This document shows, in pieces, positions 55,127 to 64,000 of a stretch of DNA of 64,000 nucleotides (position 1 is its first letter; every line of letters starts with the position of its first letter). The notes beneath the pieces are model-generated. The model saw only the letters and a list, made by a program, of their open reading frames with translations. It was not told the DNA's origin and did no database searches. Both the position numbers and the translations under genes were made by a program. The DNA comes from Litsea cubeba (Eukaryota > Streptophyta > Magnoliopsida > Laurales > Lauraceae). The stretch is from assembly GCA_012931725.1 (NCBI GenBank), contig CM022949.1:70701356-70765355 (forward strand). The letters are read 5' to 3'.

Positions 55127-55430
55127 ATCTCCCCCTTTGGAATTGTTGGCAACACTTGGAACTTCAACACTTGGAACACTTTGAACCAGTTGACCTTCAT
55201 GAAGCTTCTTCAGAACCATAGACTCCCCCTGTCTTAAAAAACCAACAGAATCAAGATCTTCACATTCATATTCTTGATACCAATCTCCCCCAAGCTATCA
55301 TAGCATAACTTCTTCGCATAACTTCTCCTAGCATAGCTTTCTCCCCCTTTGACAACAAGTCCAAAGGGACCAACCAAGGAGCGAATAGGATATTCAGGGA
55401 ATACATTGCTCCCCCTTTCAAGCACAACTC
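55127..55430 (-). promoter_or_regulatory. Multiple polypurine tracts, older copia
   Basis: On the plus strand CTCCCCC motifs at about 55129, 55224, 55286, 55342 and 55411, i.e. five GGGGGAG tracts on the minus strand. The first adjoins the 3' LTR. Confidence 0.75.
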
Positions 55431-56040
55431 CTAAGGATTAGGAGAGTGAGTAACTCCTAATTTTTTCCGGAGATACTCGAAGACTTCCTTTGGTAGAGGT
55501 TTTGTGAAGATATCAGCAACTTGCTCAGTTGTTGGAACATATTCCAACTTTACCTCACCGTCTGCAACCTTTTCCTTGAGAAAGTGATAGCGGATTGCAA
55601 CATGCTTCGTTCTAGAATGCTGAACAGGATTCTTAGAGATGTGAATTACACTTGTGTTGTCACAGAGGATCGGCGTAGGATCCGTTGTCGGAACTCCTAG
55701 ATCAGAGAGCATTTGCCGCATCCATAACACTTGCGTACAACAAGTTGCCGCTGCAATATATTCCGCTTCCGCTGTAGAAAGGGATACTGAATCTTGTTTC
55801 TTACTGTGCCATGCCACCAACCTTTCACCGAGATAGAATGCACCACCGCTTGTACTCTTGCGATCATCTATACATCCAGCCTAATCGGCGTCAGAGTATG
55901 CAACAAGAGTGAAGGATTTGCCTTTAGGATACCAAATGCCAAGCTCCATGGTACCTTTCAGATATCGAAATATCCTTTTTACTGCTGTAAGGTGCGTCTC
56001 AGTTGGTGATGTTTGAAATCGAGCCACCATACCTACTGCT
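55431..56040 (-). pseudogene. RNase H of the older copia element
   Basis: MVARFQTSPTETHLTAVKRI, a TAG replacing a codon in SDAD-AGCIDDRKSTSG near 55880, then VAWHSKKQDSVSLSTAEAEY, LCDNTSVIHISKNPVQHSR and the end KPLPKEVFEYLRKKLGV. It joins integrase directly at about 56040 (TRKII then AVGMVARF). Confidence 0.85.
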
Positions 56041-57335
56041 ATGATTTTTCTGGTCCTTTTGTTAAGACATCTGTAAGCCTTACTAGAGGAGGAGTAACCC
56101 AGAAATATACCTTCATCAGCTCTTTCTTAAAATTTGCCCGGATCTTGTTCAAGACGCTTGATGTAACACTTGCTACCGAAGACTCTGAAGTGCTTGACTG
56201 TTGCTTTTCTCCCAAACCATAGCTCATAAGGAGTTTTGTCTTCATGTGGCCTGATCAAGCATCGATTCTGAATGTATACAGCCGTATGGATTGCCTCCTT
56301 CCAGTATTTGTCAGCTAGCTTGCTCTCAGTTAGCATTGTGCGAGCCATCTCTTGCACGGTGCGATTTTTCCGTTCCACAACTCCATTTTGCTGTGGAGTT
56401 CTAGGGGCTGAATATTGTCTTTGAATGCCATGGTGCTCACAATAGTTAGTGAACTCTTCAGATGTGAATTCACCTCCTCGATCAGACCTTAAAATCTTGA
56501 TACGTTTTCCAAGCATATTTTCAACCTGTGCTTTAAACACTTTAAAACGATCAAGTGCTTGATGTTTATGCTTAAGAAACAATACCCATGTCATACGAGT
56601 ATAATCATCAATGCATAACATAAAATACTTATCTCCATTGGTGCTTTGAGTTCGCATCGGTCCACAGAGATTAGTGTGCACTAGCTCAAGAGGTTTCTTT
56701 GAATGATGCTCCTTTGACTTGAACATTACCCTCGTTTGCTTTCCCTTTTGGCAAGAATCGCAAATGGGGTTGGAAGGCTTTTCAACTGTAGACATACCTC
56801 TGACAGCCTTTGAATTGCAAATCTTTGACATGTTATCAAAGTTTAGATGCCCAAGGCGTTTGTGCCACAACCAACTTTCCTCTGTCCGACTCATCAAGCA
56901 AGTCTTTTCAGCTCCATCTGACAATGTATAGAGATTTCCAGCAGTCCTAGATCCAGTAGCCACTGTTTTGCCGTTGCTACACTTCTTGATAGCAAACCCA
57001 TTCTTAGTGAAGACAACTTCGTGGCCTTTGTCACAGATCTGGCTCACACTAAGCAAGTTGTGTCTCAGTCCAAACACATATAAGACCTCGTCTGATCTGA
57101 TCTTGTTTGCCTTTAGCTGAACAACACCTTTTCCGCAGATTTTGGCACCATCATTGTTACCAAACTTCACTGATCCGCCTTCATAGTGCTGTAATTTGAC
57201 GAATTTTTCCTTATCACCTGTCATATGGCTTGAACAGCCACTATCAAGGACCCATGGTGCTGCCTTCTTTTGTGCATTGAATGCCATTTGCACAATGAGA
57301 GATTCCTTGGAATTATCTTCCCTTTTCTTTGCCCT
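56041..57335 (-). pseudogene. Protease and integrase of the older copia element
   Basis: Protease DSGCSSHMTGDKEKF. Integrase zinc region WLWHKRLGHLNF..CDSCQKG. Catalytic D-D-E in NLCGPM (first Asp changed to Asn here), SDRGGEF and NGVVERKN. A TAA near 56124 replaces a GAA codon before DEGIFLGYSSSSKAYR. The D-to-N change at the first catalytic position would by itself inactivate integrase. Confidence 0.85.
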
Positions 57336-59053
57336 CTATGCCTTAACTAACTTGGGTTTCTTTTCAACCTGAAATTGGTTAGCAATAGGCAACCTACAAT
57401 CCTTAGTCAAGTGTCCATAATTATGACACTTATAGCACTCAATTTTGTGGCTGTTTAGGATTGAAAAAGGGTTCCTAGTCACAAATGGGCTGTTTCTAAC
57501 ATAGAATTTGCATTCAGCCCTTTTATGTCCATATCTATTGCAATGATAACAGTAACCATAAAATTTGAATCTTCTTTGTGGCTGGTTAGACTTCATTTCC
57601 TTTCTCACATGAATGGACTCTTTTCTAGGCTGAGTGGGCTTCACAGGTTTTGTCTTTTCAGGAGGTGTAATCTTAGAGGATTCTCCATTCTCAAATCCTA
57701 GACCAAATTTGAAGTGAGAAGGCCTTTGAACTTTCAGTATTTCATTTAGCTTCAATATTCCATTGATTGCTTGGAATTCCTTGAGCTTTTGATTCATTTG
57801 TATATTTTCAGTCCTTGCTCCAAGGATTTCATTCTCAAGTTTCACCACTTCCTCAGTTTTGGTACTGATTTGTATTTCTAGGACTTCTACCATTCTTTTA
57901 TATTCTTCAACTTGAGTTTTCAAAGCAATAACTGAACTTTCAGATTCATGAAGAAGTTTCAGATTTTTCTTACTTGTTTTTCGTTCCATGCTAAGCTCCT
58001 CAAGTGCGGCAATGAGTTCTTCTTCAAGATTGACCTCAGCCTCCTCTTCCTCTTCCGGCTCTTGCTCCTCTTCTTCTTCAACAGTAACCATGAAGAGAGC
58101 TTCAGTTGCCTCGGCTGATTCATCATCGTCTGAAGTTTCAGACGTGCTGTCATTATATTGACTGATGAAGCTTTTTGCTTTGCCCCTCTTTCTGAAATTT
58201 TTCTTCCATTTACTCTTATCAACATAAGAGTCATCATCATTGTTTTCTTTCAGCGGACACTTCGCAGCAAAGTGACCAACACCGCCACAATTGAAGCATT
58301 TAAAGGGTAGCTTCCCTTTGTACTTTCCATTGCTTCCTTTCTTCAGCTTTCTAACTAATTGAGCCTCAAGCTCATCATCAGTATCAGCATCATGACCAGC
58401 AGTCTCTTTTCCCTTTTTTTGAACTTTGAAGGCCGCTTCTCTATCAGATGAAGACGTCTTACCTATACGCATCTCATAGGCAGTGAGTGAACCATGCAAC
58501 TCATCCATGGTAAATTCATTCAGATCCTTGGCTTCTTCTATGGCTGAGACTTTTGAATCAAACCGGGGAAGAAGAGATCTTAGAACCTTTTTGACGATGA
58601 CTGGTTCTTTAATCTCCTCCCCTAGTCCACAATGTCATTCGTGACTTCATTCACTCGTTGCATATACAAGTCAACATTCTCGCTTTCCTCCATGCGAAGA
58701 GACTCAAATTGAGAGCGATGAGTTTGCAATTTCGCTTCTTTGATCTTCTCATCTCCTTCATGAATGCTTTTCAACTTGTCCCATATTTCCTTGGCTATTT
58801 TGCATGCAATTACTTTGACCAGCTCGCTGTCCACAAGGCCACTAAAGAGTGCATTCTGTGCCTTGGAGTCGTTGTCTGCTAACTTCTTCGTTGCAGCATC
58901 AGTGGGTACGATGGCAGTATTGTAACCGACTCTGACAGTCTCCCAGACATCATAGCCAAGTGATTTGATGAAAGCCTGCATTCTGGTCTTCCAGAAGGAG
59001 TAATTATAACCATCAAACAAAGGTGCTTTCATATTCCCTGTATTGGATGCCAT
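57336..59053 (-). pseudogene. Gag of the older copia element
   Basis: MASNTGNMKAPLFDGYNYSF starts at 59053. The copia gag core follows, then knuckles CFNCGGVGHFAAKC, CYHCNRYGHKRAEC and CYKCHNYGHLTKDC, with an acidic coiled coil between. A small deletion near 58626 (ATTGTGG for ATTCGTGG) shifts the frame. TAG at 57336 replaces a tryptophan codon before the protease. Confidence 0.85.
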
Positions 59054-59106
59054 GTGATTTGACAAGAGATCACCCTTAGCGTGTTAAGCTTATCAAGGGA
59101 AACTTC

Positions 59107-59118
59107 GCTCTGATACCA
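59107..59118 (-). promoter_or_regulatory. Primer-binding site (initiator tRNA-Met), older copia
   Basis: TGGTATCAGAGC on the minus strand, two bases from the 5' LTR. Confidence 0.93.
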
Positions 59119-59120
59119 AT

Positions 59121-60175
59121 TGTTAGATATCGCGATCACTGAGAGGGGGGGGGGGGGTGAATCAGTGATCCCTTAAAAACATGTCCAATTTAACAACAAA
59201 AGCAAATCAAATCACACAAGGACACCAGTTTTAACGTGGTTCACCAAAAGGCTACGTCCACGGTTCAAAGACTGTCCGAACACCGATCCGGAACAGGTCT
59301 GAATCTATTTAGTCGCACCAATGACAAAGAGCACCAACCCTTAAGTTTCAGATAGCACCAACTATCTAGGAAGCACCTACCCCCTTTACAATTTATCTGC
59401 ACCAACAGATAGGATCACCAAACCCCTAACACCAAGCACCAACTTGATGTTCTACAGAATTAAAGTAGAGAACTTTTCTACAGCCCTTCCCCTCTACAAT
59501 CTCTCTCTCTCAATCCCTTACAAATTGAAATTTAAAGCATAAAAAGAGAGACACTTATCTATGGACGAATCACCATCTACATGAGCATATTTTCATCCAA
59601 CTTGCTGTAGAAACTTGCAGCACAACAGCACACAGCAGCACCTTCTTCTCCAATCACTCTTCTCTCCAAAACCCTCTCTTCTGTTCTCTCTTCTCTTCTC
59701 TACTCGTGAAAACGAACTTAGCAAGCCTTTATATAGGTTATGGTAACCCTAAAGAGTGTTCAAATTAGGCTAGAATTCGTTTAGAAAGAGTCCCAAACGA
59801 AATACATAAGTTTCCTGAATTTTCGTGCAAAACTTTTATTTCTGCGCAATTCTGGTTTCCCGTGCTCGGTCGACCGCGTGGGGTCCTCGGTCGACCGGCG
59901 ACACACTGTGGCAACAAAATAACTGGGAGCTAACTGGGACTGTCTTCTGCAGATTTCTCTTGTCCGGTCGACCGCGTGGGGTCCTCGGTCGACCGGCCAC
60001 ACTACTTCAGGAATTCTGATTTCCTATACTGTTTCAGCTCTGTTTTCTCTTTGAAGCTCTATCAACACCACACTTGTGACATTGTGTTGACAATAATTCC
60101 AACACAAAATGATACTTGAGATACTAAACACTTCAATGCTTCATAAGACTTCTCAAGGCATCTCAAATTCCAACA
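59121..60175 (-). repeat. 5' LTR of the older copia element
   Basis: 1055 bp. Two pairs of GGTCGACC palindromes at about 59867-59997, inverted TATA at 59728-59735, and the ATCACTGA/TCAGTGAT hairpin with a G-run at 59135-59169. Confidence 0.93.
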
Positions 60176-60180
60176 GATCT

Positions 60181-61975
60181 GTCTTCTTTTTCCGATGATC
60201 TCTGTGATTTTTCCGGTTTGTAATTCTTTGGAATGCTCTCCTATTTATAGGCTTTTAGGTAGCCATTTAGGAGGATTTATGAGATTTAATTGTCATAAAG
60301 CTACATAAAGGGAGGAGTTACAAGATTGAATTCTTTATTTTGTAACTCCTTTTTCTTGGCTTCTGATTGGCCGGAGGAGATTGAGGGCTTTTAATCGCCT
60401 TTAATCGCCATGATGGGAGGAGTTTCATGGGTTAAATGCCATGAATCTCTTGACTTGTAACTCCCGAATGCTTGCTTCTGATTGGGCCGTCCAAAGAAAT
60501 GGATTAATGACTGTAATAAAGCTAGTCAATTAATCGCATTAAGTGGTTACCGAGAAGTTGAAGAGTCGCAGGCCATGCCGCGTCTTTTGGGATTCTTTTG
60601 GCGATGATCAATGATGGATCTTCATATAGATCGGCATCAGATGACCATGTAATTTCAGGTATTGGTTGCCAATAGCGGGTCGGTGCCATCTGTCCTGTCG
60701 ATTTCTCGATCGGTCGGGTAGAAAGCACACTTTTTTTGGTTGACCGGTTGGCGATCAATGTTGTTTTTGATACATTTGATGATTGACCCATGTTTTTGAC
60801 GGATGTCAGAGGATTTGGTGTCTCAAAAGTATAAATTTTGGAAAATCAGAGGAGTCGGACGCTTTGAATCGTGAAGAAACGGCGAAAAAAGGGGTTCCCG
60901 GGGCCCACCCGGCGATCCCGGGTTCCAAGGTCGCAGGGGTCTGCGACCCTGGAGGGATTTTTCCCTCTTTTTATCCCGTTTTGTGTCCGTTTTTGCTGTT
61001 TTTCGATTCTTTTTTCTTCTGTATTTTTCCTTGACATTTTTTATCATTTATTGGCCTGATTTCCCTATAGAAAACCTGATGAGAATCTTTGCATTTTATT
61101 TTGCAAAGTTTCCAATTTTCTGAGAAAGCCGAAGACTTTGTCGCGCAGAGCTGCCGATTTTTTGTCAGAAGTTGAAACTGAGTCAAACGATGTCGGAATG
61201 ACCTGAGATTTGAGGTGAAGCCTCCTGAGTAATAAATAAGACCAACTATAAGCTTTTGTTTGAGTTTTGAATCCGTTTGGAGTCCTATCACCAGTAGACT
61301 TGCTTTTGTCGCGATGAAGATGTCGCAGCTTGATGTGCGGTCAACCGATGTCCGATTGACTTGAAATTTGACTTGGAACCTATTGGAGTCATTTTAAGAT
61401 GATCCATAGGCTCTGTCTTGGAAACCATGGTCCCGGGGAGCTTCGCCACCGAGAGGCCTGATTTGGCTTCCGAGCGTCAAAGTCTGGTCAAATGTTGTCA
61501 AAATGACCTGAAATTTGACGTGTAGCCCTTAGTAAGCATTTTGAAGCCGTCCATGTGCTCTATCTGATGAGTGATGGCCTCGGAGGTTCTCGCCGCCGAG
61601 AGGCTTGATTTAGCTGTTCGAGGGTTGATGTAGGGTCAAACGTTGTCGGTTTGACTCGGAACTTGACGTGGAGCCTTTTGGATGTATCTTGAGACCATCC
61701 ATCGGCTCTGATCGAAGATTTGGTGTCTCCGATGCTTTCACCGCCGGGAGCTCCTTTTCAGCTGCCGGAGAAGCGAAGTTAGGGCAAATGATTTTGAAAT
61801 GGCCCGAAACTTCTTGTGTACTCCTCTTTTGGCTGTCTTGAAGGATCTTGCAGTTTTTGTTTGATTCTGACAAGATTTGATTTTTTGGAAGTGGCATTGC
61901 CTATTTATGGCAGGTTGCGACTTCATGTAGCTTTTTGGATATTGAAGAGGCAAAGTGACATTTTTGGTGTCAACA
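60181..61975 (-). repeat. Tat 5' LTR of element H (LTR3), R/U3 part
   Basis: Continues LTR3 after the copia insertion and ends TGGTGTCAACA. TATA at 60242-60249, with the ~148-bp repeat array from about 61185 onward. Followed by GCAGC, the candidate TSD partner. Confidence 0.88.
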
Positions 61976-63327
61976 GCAGCACCTACTAATTTTAAGTTTC
62001 TAAAATAAAAAGGAAACTATACTATAGGAATTCTTATCGAAAGATGAGTCCAACTTTCCAAGTAAAGAAACCTACTCAAAGTTGGAAACCTCTCACAAGT
62101 AGTTCCTATTATGGCCAACCCACATGATTATAAATCACACCATGGCCCACAAGTCAATAATTTAGCTAGAGTCAAATTCATGTATGACATCAAAGGCCTA
62201 TTTGAATTTAAACTCAAAATTATTTTTCCACTAAAATAATTCAACCACATGTCATCTAAACAAATTAGAAAACCATGCCAATATAGGAAAGTGACTAGAG
62301 AAGGGACCAAAAGACATATTTGCCCTTGGCTCCCAAAATGTCCATGCTAAACCAATAGCAACATTAAGACCATTTTAACCTTAACTCATTCCACTAAAGA
62401 GTTATGGTTGAACTCCAGGAACAAATATTTAATATGATTTTAAGCTAGTCAGAAAGTGACAGTTGTCTTCGACCTACTAAGTGAAATGACCAAAATGCCC
62501 CTCTATGTAACATCCATAATCAAGTCAGGTTATCAAAGGCACTATCAACCTTCTAGATTACATCTCAACCTTAGAACTTCATATCCTTGACTTAATCATC
62601 ATCCGGATATCATTCTCTTGGTCCAGGGAGTGACCCACAAGTTCAATATCCTTATGGAACATCCATATACTAAGATCTTAGATTTTGATGATTAATCGGA
62701 TAATTCTAAGGGGACGATCACTCCATCGTTAGATGGCATAGATTCTTTATTGCATCTGTACGTCCCAACTGATCAAGCCCGAGCACCCAAAACACAGAGC
62801 TGTTGACCCATGTGAAGTATCTCACCCATAGTGAATTAAAGCACAAGAACTCGACTCCGTCAGTTCATCCACAAATGCTCAAGATTAAGAGCACTGGTCA
62901 CTCAGTAGCATGAGGTGACTCGATCTCTCTCAGTGATAGTACTATTTTAGAGATCACACCTACAATGGTCCTGTTCAATGCATGACATATGCACTAATGA
63001 GATAAATCTGGGAAAAGCCTCTCGTGACTTAGGTAAGTCACCCTGAATACAGGAGAGTATCTCACTATAACTTACACCAAGATGAAGTGCCCAACTCCAT
63101 CTCTCAGTTATGAACAAATTTATTGTTTTCAGTTTCCATGAGTCAGACCTATCTGTGTGAAGCCACTGTACACCTAATTCATTTACTAGAAACAATGGGC
63201 CGTACACAACCATACATATATACATGTTTAAAGAGAAAAGAGTCATTCCATTAAATAACCAGTAAATATCCAGTAACATAGATGAAAGTGCAGCCAGTGG
63301 GCTTTAGGGCATACACCAATCCCAACA
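61976..63327 (-). repeat. LTR (partial) of an outer copia element
   Basis: On the minus strand begins TGTTGGGATTGGTGTATGCC right after a purine tract, so it is a 3' LTR. Its other end is cut by the Tat insertion at 61975 and probably continues at 296-1. No ORF. Confidence 0.7.
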
Positions 63328-63342
63328 AACTCCCACTTGCAC
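63328..63342 (-). promoter_or_regulatory. Polypurine tract of the outer copia
   Basis: Minus strand GCAAGTGGGAGTT directly before TGTTGGGATT, following the end of the pol frame. Confidence 0.75.
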
Positions 63343-64000
63343 TAAAGATCACGACTTCCTAACCTAACTCCCATAGACTCAACATGAGAAGTAAACACTT
63401 TCTCAGTAAGAGTCTTAGTGAATGGGTCAGCTAAGTTATTTGCTGAGGCAATCTGCTCCCCCACTATTTCTCTTTCCTAGATGAATTCCTGGATCAAGTG
63501 GTACTTTCTCTGAATGTGCTTGCCTTTCTTGTAATTCCGGGCTATTTGCACTGTGCTATAGCACCAGAGTTATCGCAGTACATGACAATCGGTTTTTGCA
63601 CTGCAGGAACAACTCCTAATTCCAATAGAAATTTTCTGAGCCATACTGCTTCCTTTGCAGCTTCCGATGCCGCCACATACTCTTCTTCCATGGTAAAATC
63701 AGCAGTACAGGATTGCTTGACACTCCTCCATGATATAGCCCCTCCTGATAGAGTAAAGACGTATCCTGAAGTAGACTTTCTAGCATCTCTATCAGATTGG
63801 AAATCAGAATCTGTATACCCCAAAGGCGTTAGATCATCTGCTCGATAGGTTAGCATAAAATCTTTTGTTCTCCGTAGATACTTGAATATATGCTTAATAG
63901 CTGTCCAATGCATAGGTTCAGGGTTTGACTGATATCTGCTAACCATGCCAGCGGCAAAGCAAATATCGGGTCTAGTACATAATATTGCATACATGAGGCT
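63343..64000 (-). pseudogene. RNase H end of the outer copia pol (partial, runs off the window)
   Basis: Reads YAILCTRPDICFAAGMVSRY, LGYTDSDFQSDRDARKSTSG, SWRSVKQSCTADFTMEEEY and YCDNSGAIAQCK. The frame then breaks near 63540, but the tail is recognisable (SANNLADPFTKTLTEKVF, ending near 63344). Typical copia RNase H and 3' end; it differs from the Sirevirus-like elements. RT and the rest lie beyond 64000. Confidence 0.85.

Larger units (their letters stand above)
54070..60175 (-). mobile_element. Older Sirevirus-like copia element lacking the RT core
   Basis: 6106 bp, LTRs 54070-55126 and 59121-60175, perfect TSD, tRNA-Met primer site, multiple polypurine tracts. About 20 or more differences between LTRs by eye, so older than the element at 35338. 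Gag, protease, integrase and RNase H remain; the RT catalytic domain is missing through an in-frame junction. Confidence 0.92.
297..61975 (-). mobile_element. Composite nest of two Tat-lineage Ty3/gypsy elements (H and X) with three LTRs
   Basis: Three copies of one ~2.56-kb LTR lie at 297-2859, 30319-32882 and 53286-61975 (the last interrupted). Read on the minus strand each starts TGTTGACACC and ends GGTCCATCA. Gag-pol is on the minus strand in two copies: X (10053-28641) and H (42609-51545). The outer LTRs resemble each other more than either resembles the middle one. They share sequence around 1060-1125/60176-60235 and around 2715-2750, which is different or missing in the middle LTR. The outer pair is flanked by GCAAC/GCAGC. 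The simplest reading is one insertion (H) that received a relative (X), followed by loss of X's 3' LTR. The RT type, dual RNase H and antisense ORF place both in the Tat lineage. Confidence 0.8.

Noticed and set aside
61976..64000. Right flank as host genic sequence
   Set aside because: The polypurine tract, LTR start and copia RNase H motifs show it is another retroelement.
1..64000. tRNA, rRNA or host protein-coding genes
   Set aside because: None could be supported. tRNA-like matches are only the primer-binding sites of the retrotransposons.

Overview
This window looks like nuclear DNA of a flowering plant. It has no recognisable host gene. Essentially all of it is LTR retrotransposons nested inside one another: Ty3/gypsy of the Tat and Athila lineages, and Ty1/copia. 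Calls rest on reading translated motifs, LTR ends (TG..CA), target-site duplications (TSDs), primer-binding sites and polypurine tracts. No database search was possible, and the species cannot be named.

Layout. Positions 1-296 and 61976-63327 are probably two halves of the LTR of an outer copia element on the minus strand, whose RNase H region runs off the right edge. A large Tat-lineage gypsy element (host copy, 'H', minus strand) sits in that LTR. Its outer LTRs are 297-2859 and 53286-61975, with a near-perfect TSD (GCAAC/GCAGC). A second, more divergent Tat element ('X', 5' LTR 30319-32882) appears to have inserted into H. X then lost its own 3' LTR, probably by recombination with H, giving an LTR-internal-LTR-internal-LTR array. 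Three younger elements interrupt the pair. An Athila element lies at 11924-23319 (TSD GATGC). A very young Sirevirus-like copia with nearly identical LTRs lies at 35338-41667 (TSD GAGAG, plus strand). An older Sirevirus-like copia lies inside H's 5' LTR at 54070-60175 (TSD GATCT, minus strand).

Gene content. The Tat elements carry a basic 5' ORF fused to gag, an acidic linker, aspartic protease, a G-patch motif, RT, two RNase H domains and integrase. On the opposite strand lies a spliced gene resembling the plant mobile domain family, with a C-terminal coiled coil. Most ORFs are broken. X and both Sirevirus-like elements have lost the RT core; only H and the Athila element keep RT sequence.

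The most unusual feature lies between the convergent 3' ends of pol (minus) and the antisense gene (plus). It is an array of ten or eleven ~30-nt units (9173-9700 and 41802-42258), each able to fold into a two-part hairpin. The stems change in a compensatory way between units (GCAAG/CTTGC, GCGAG/CTCGC, ATGGA/TCCAT, GTGGA/TCCAC, GGAAG/CTTCC outside; CGAC/GTCG, CAAC/GTTG, GAAC/GTTC inside). Two other hairpin-repeat families in the same element behave similarly. A roughly 200-bp 5'-leader block also appears colinearly in the Tat and Athila elements despite their being different lineages.
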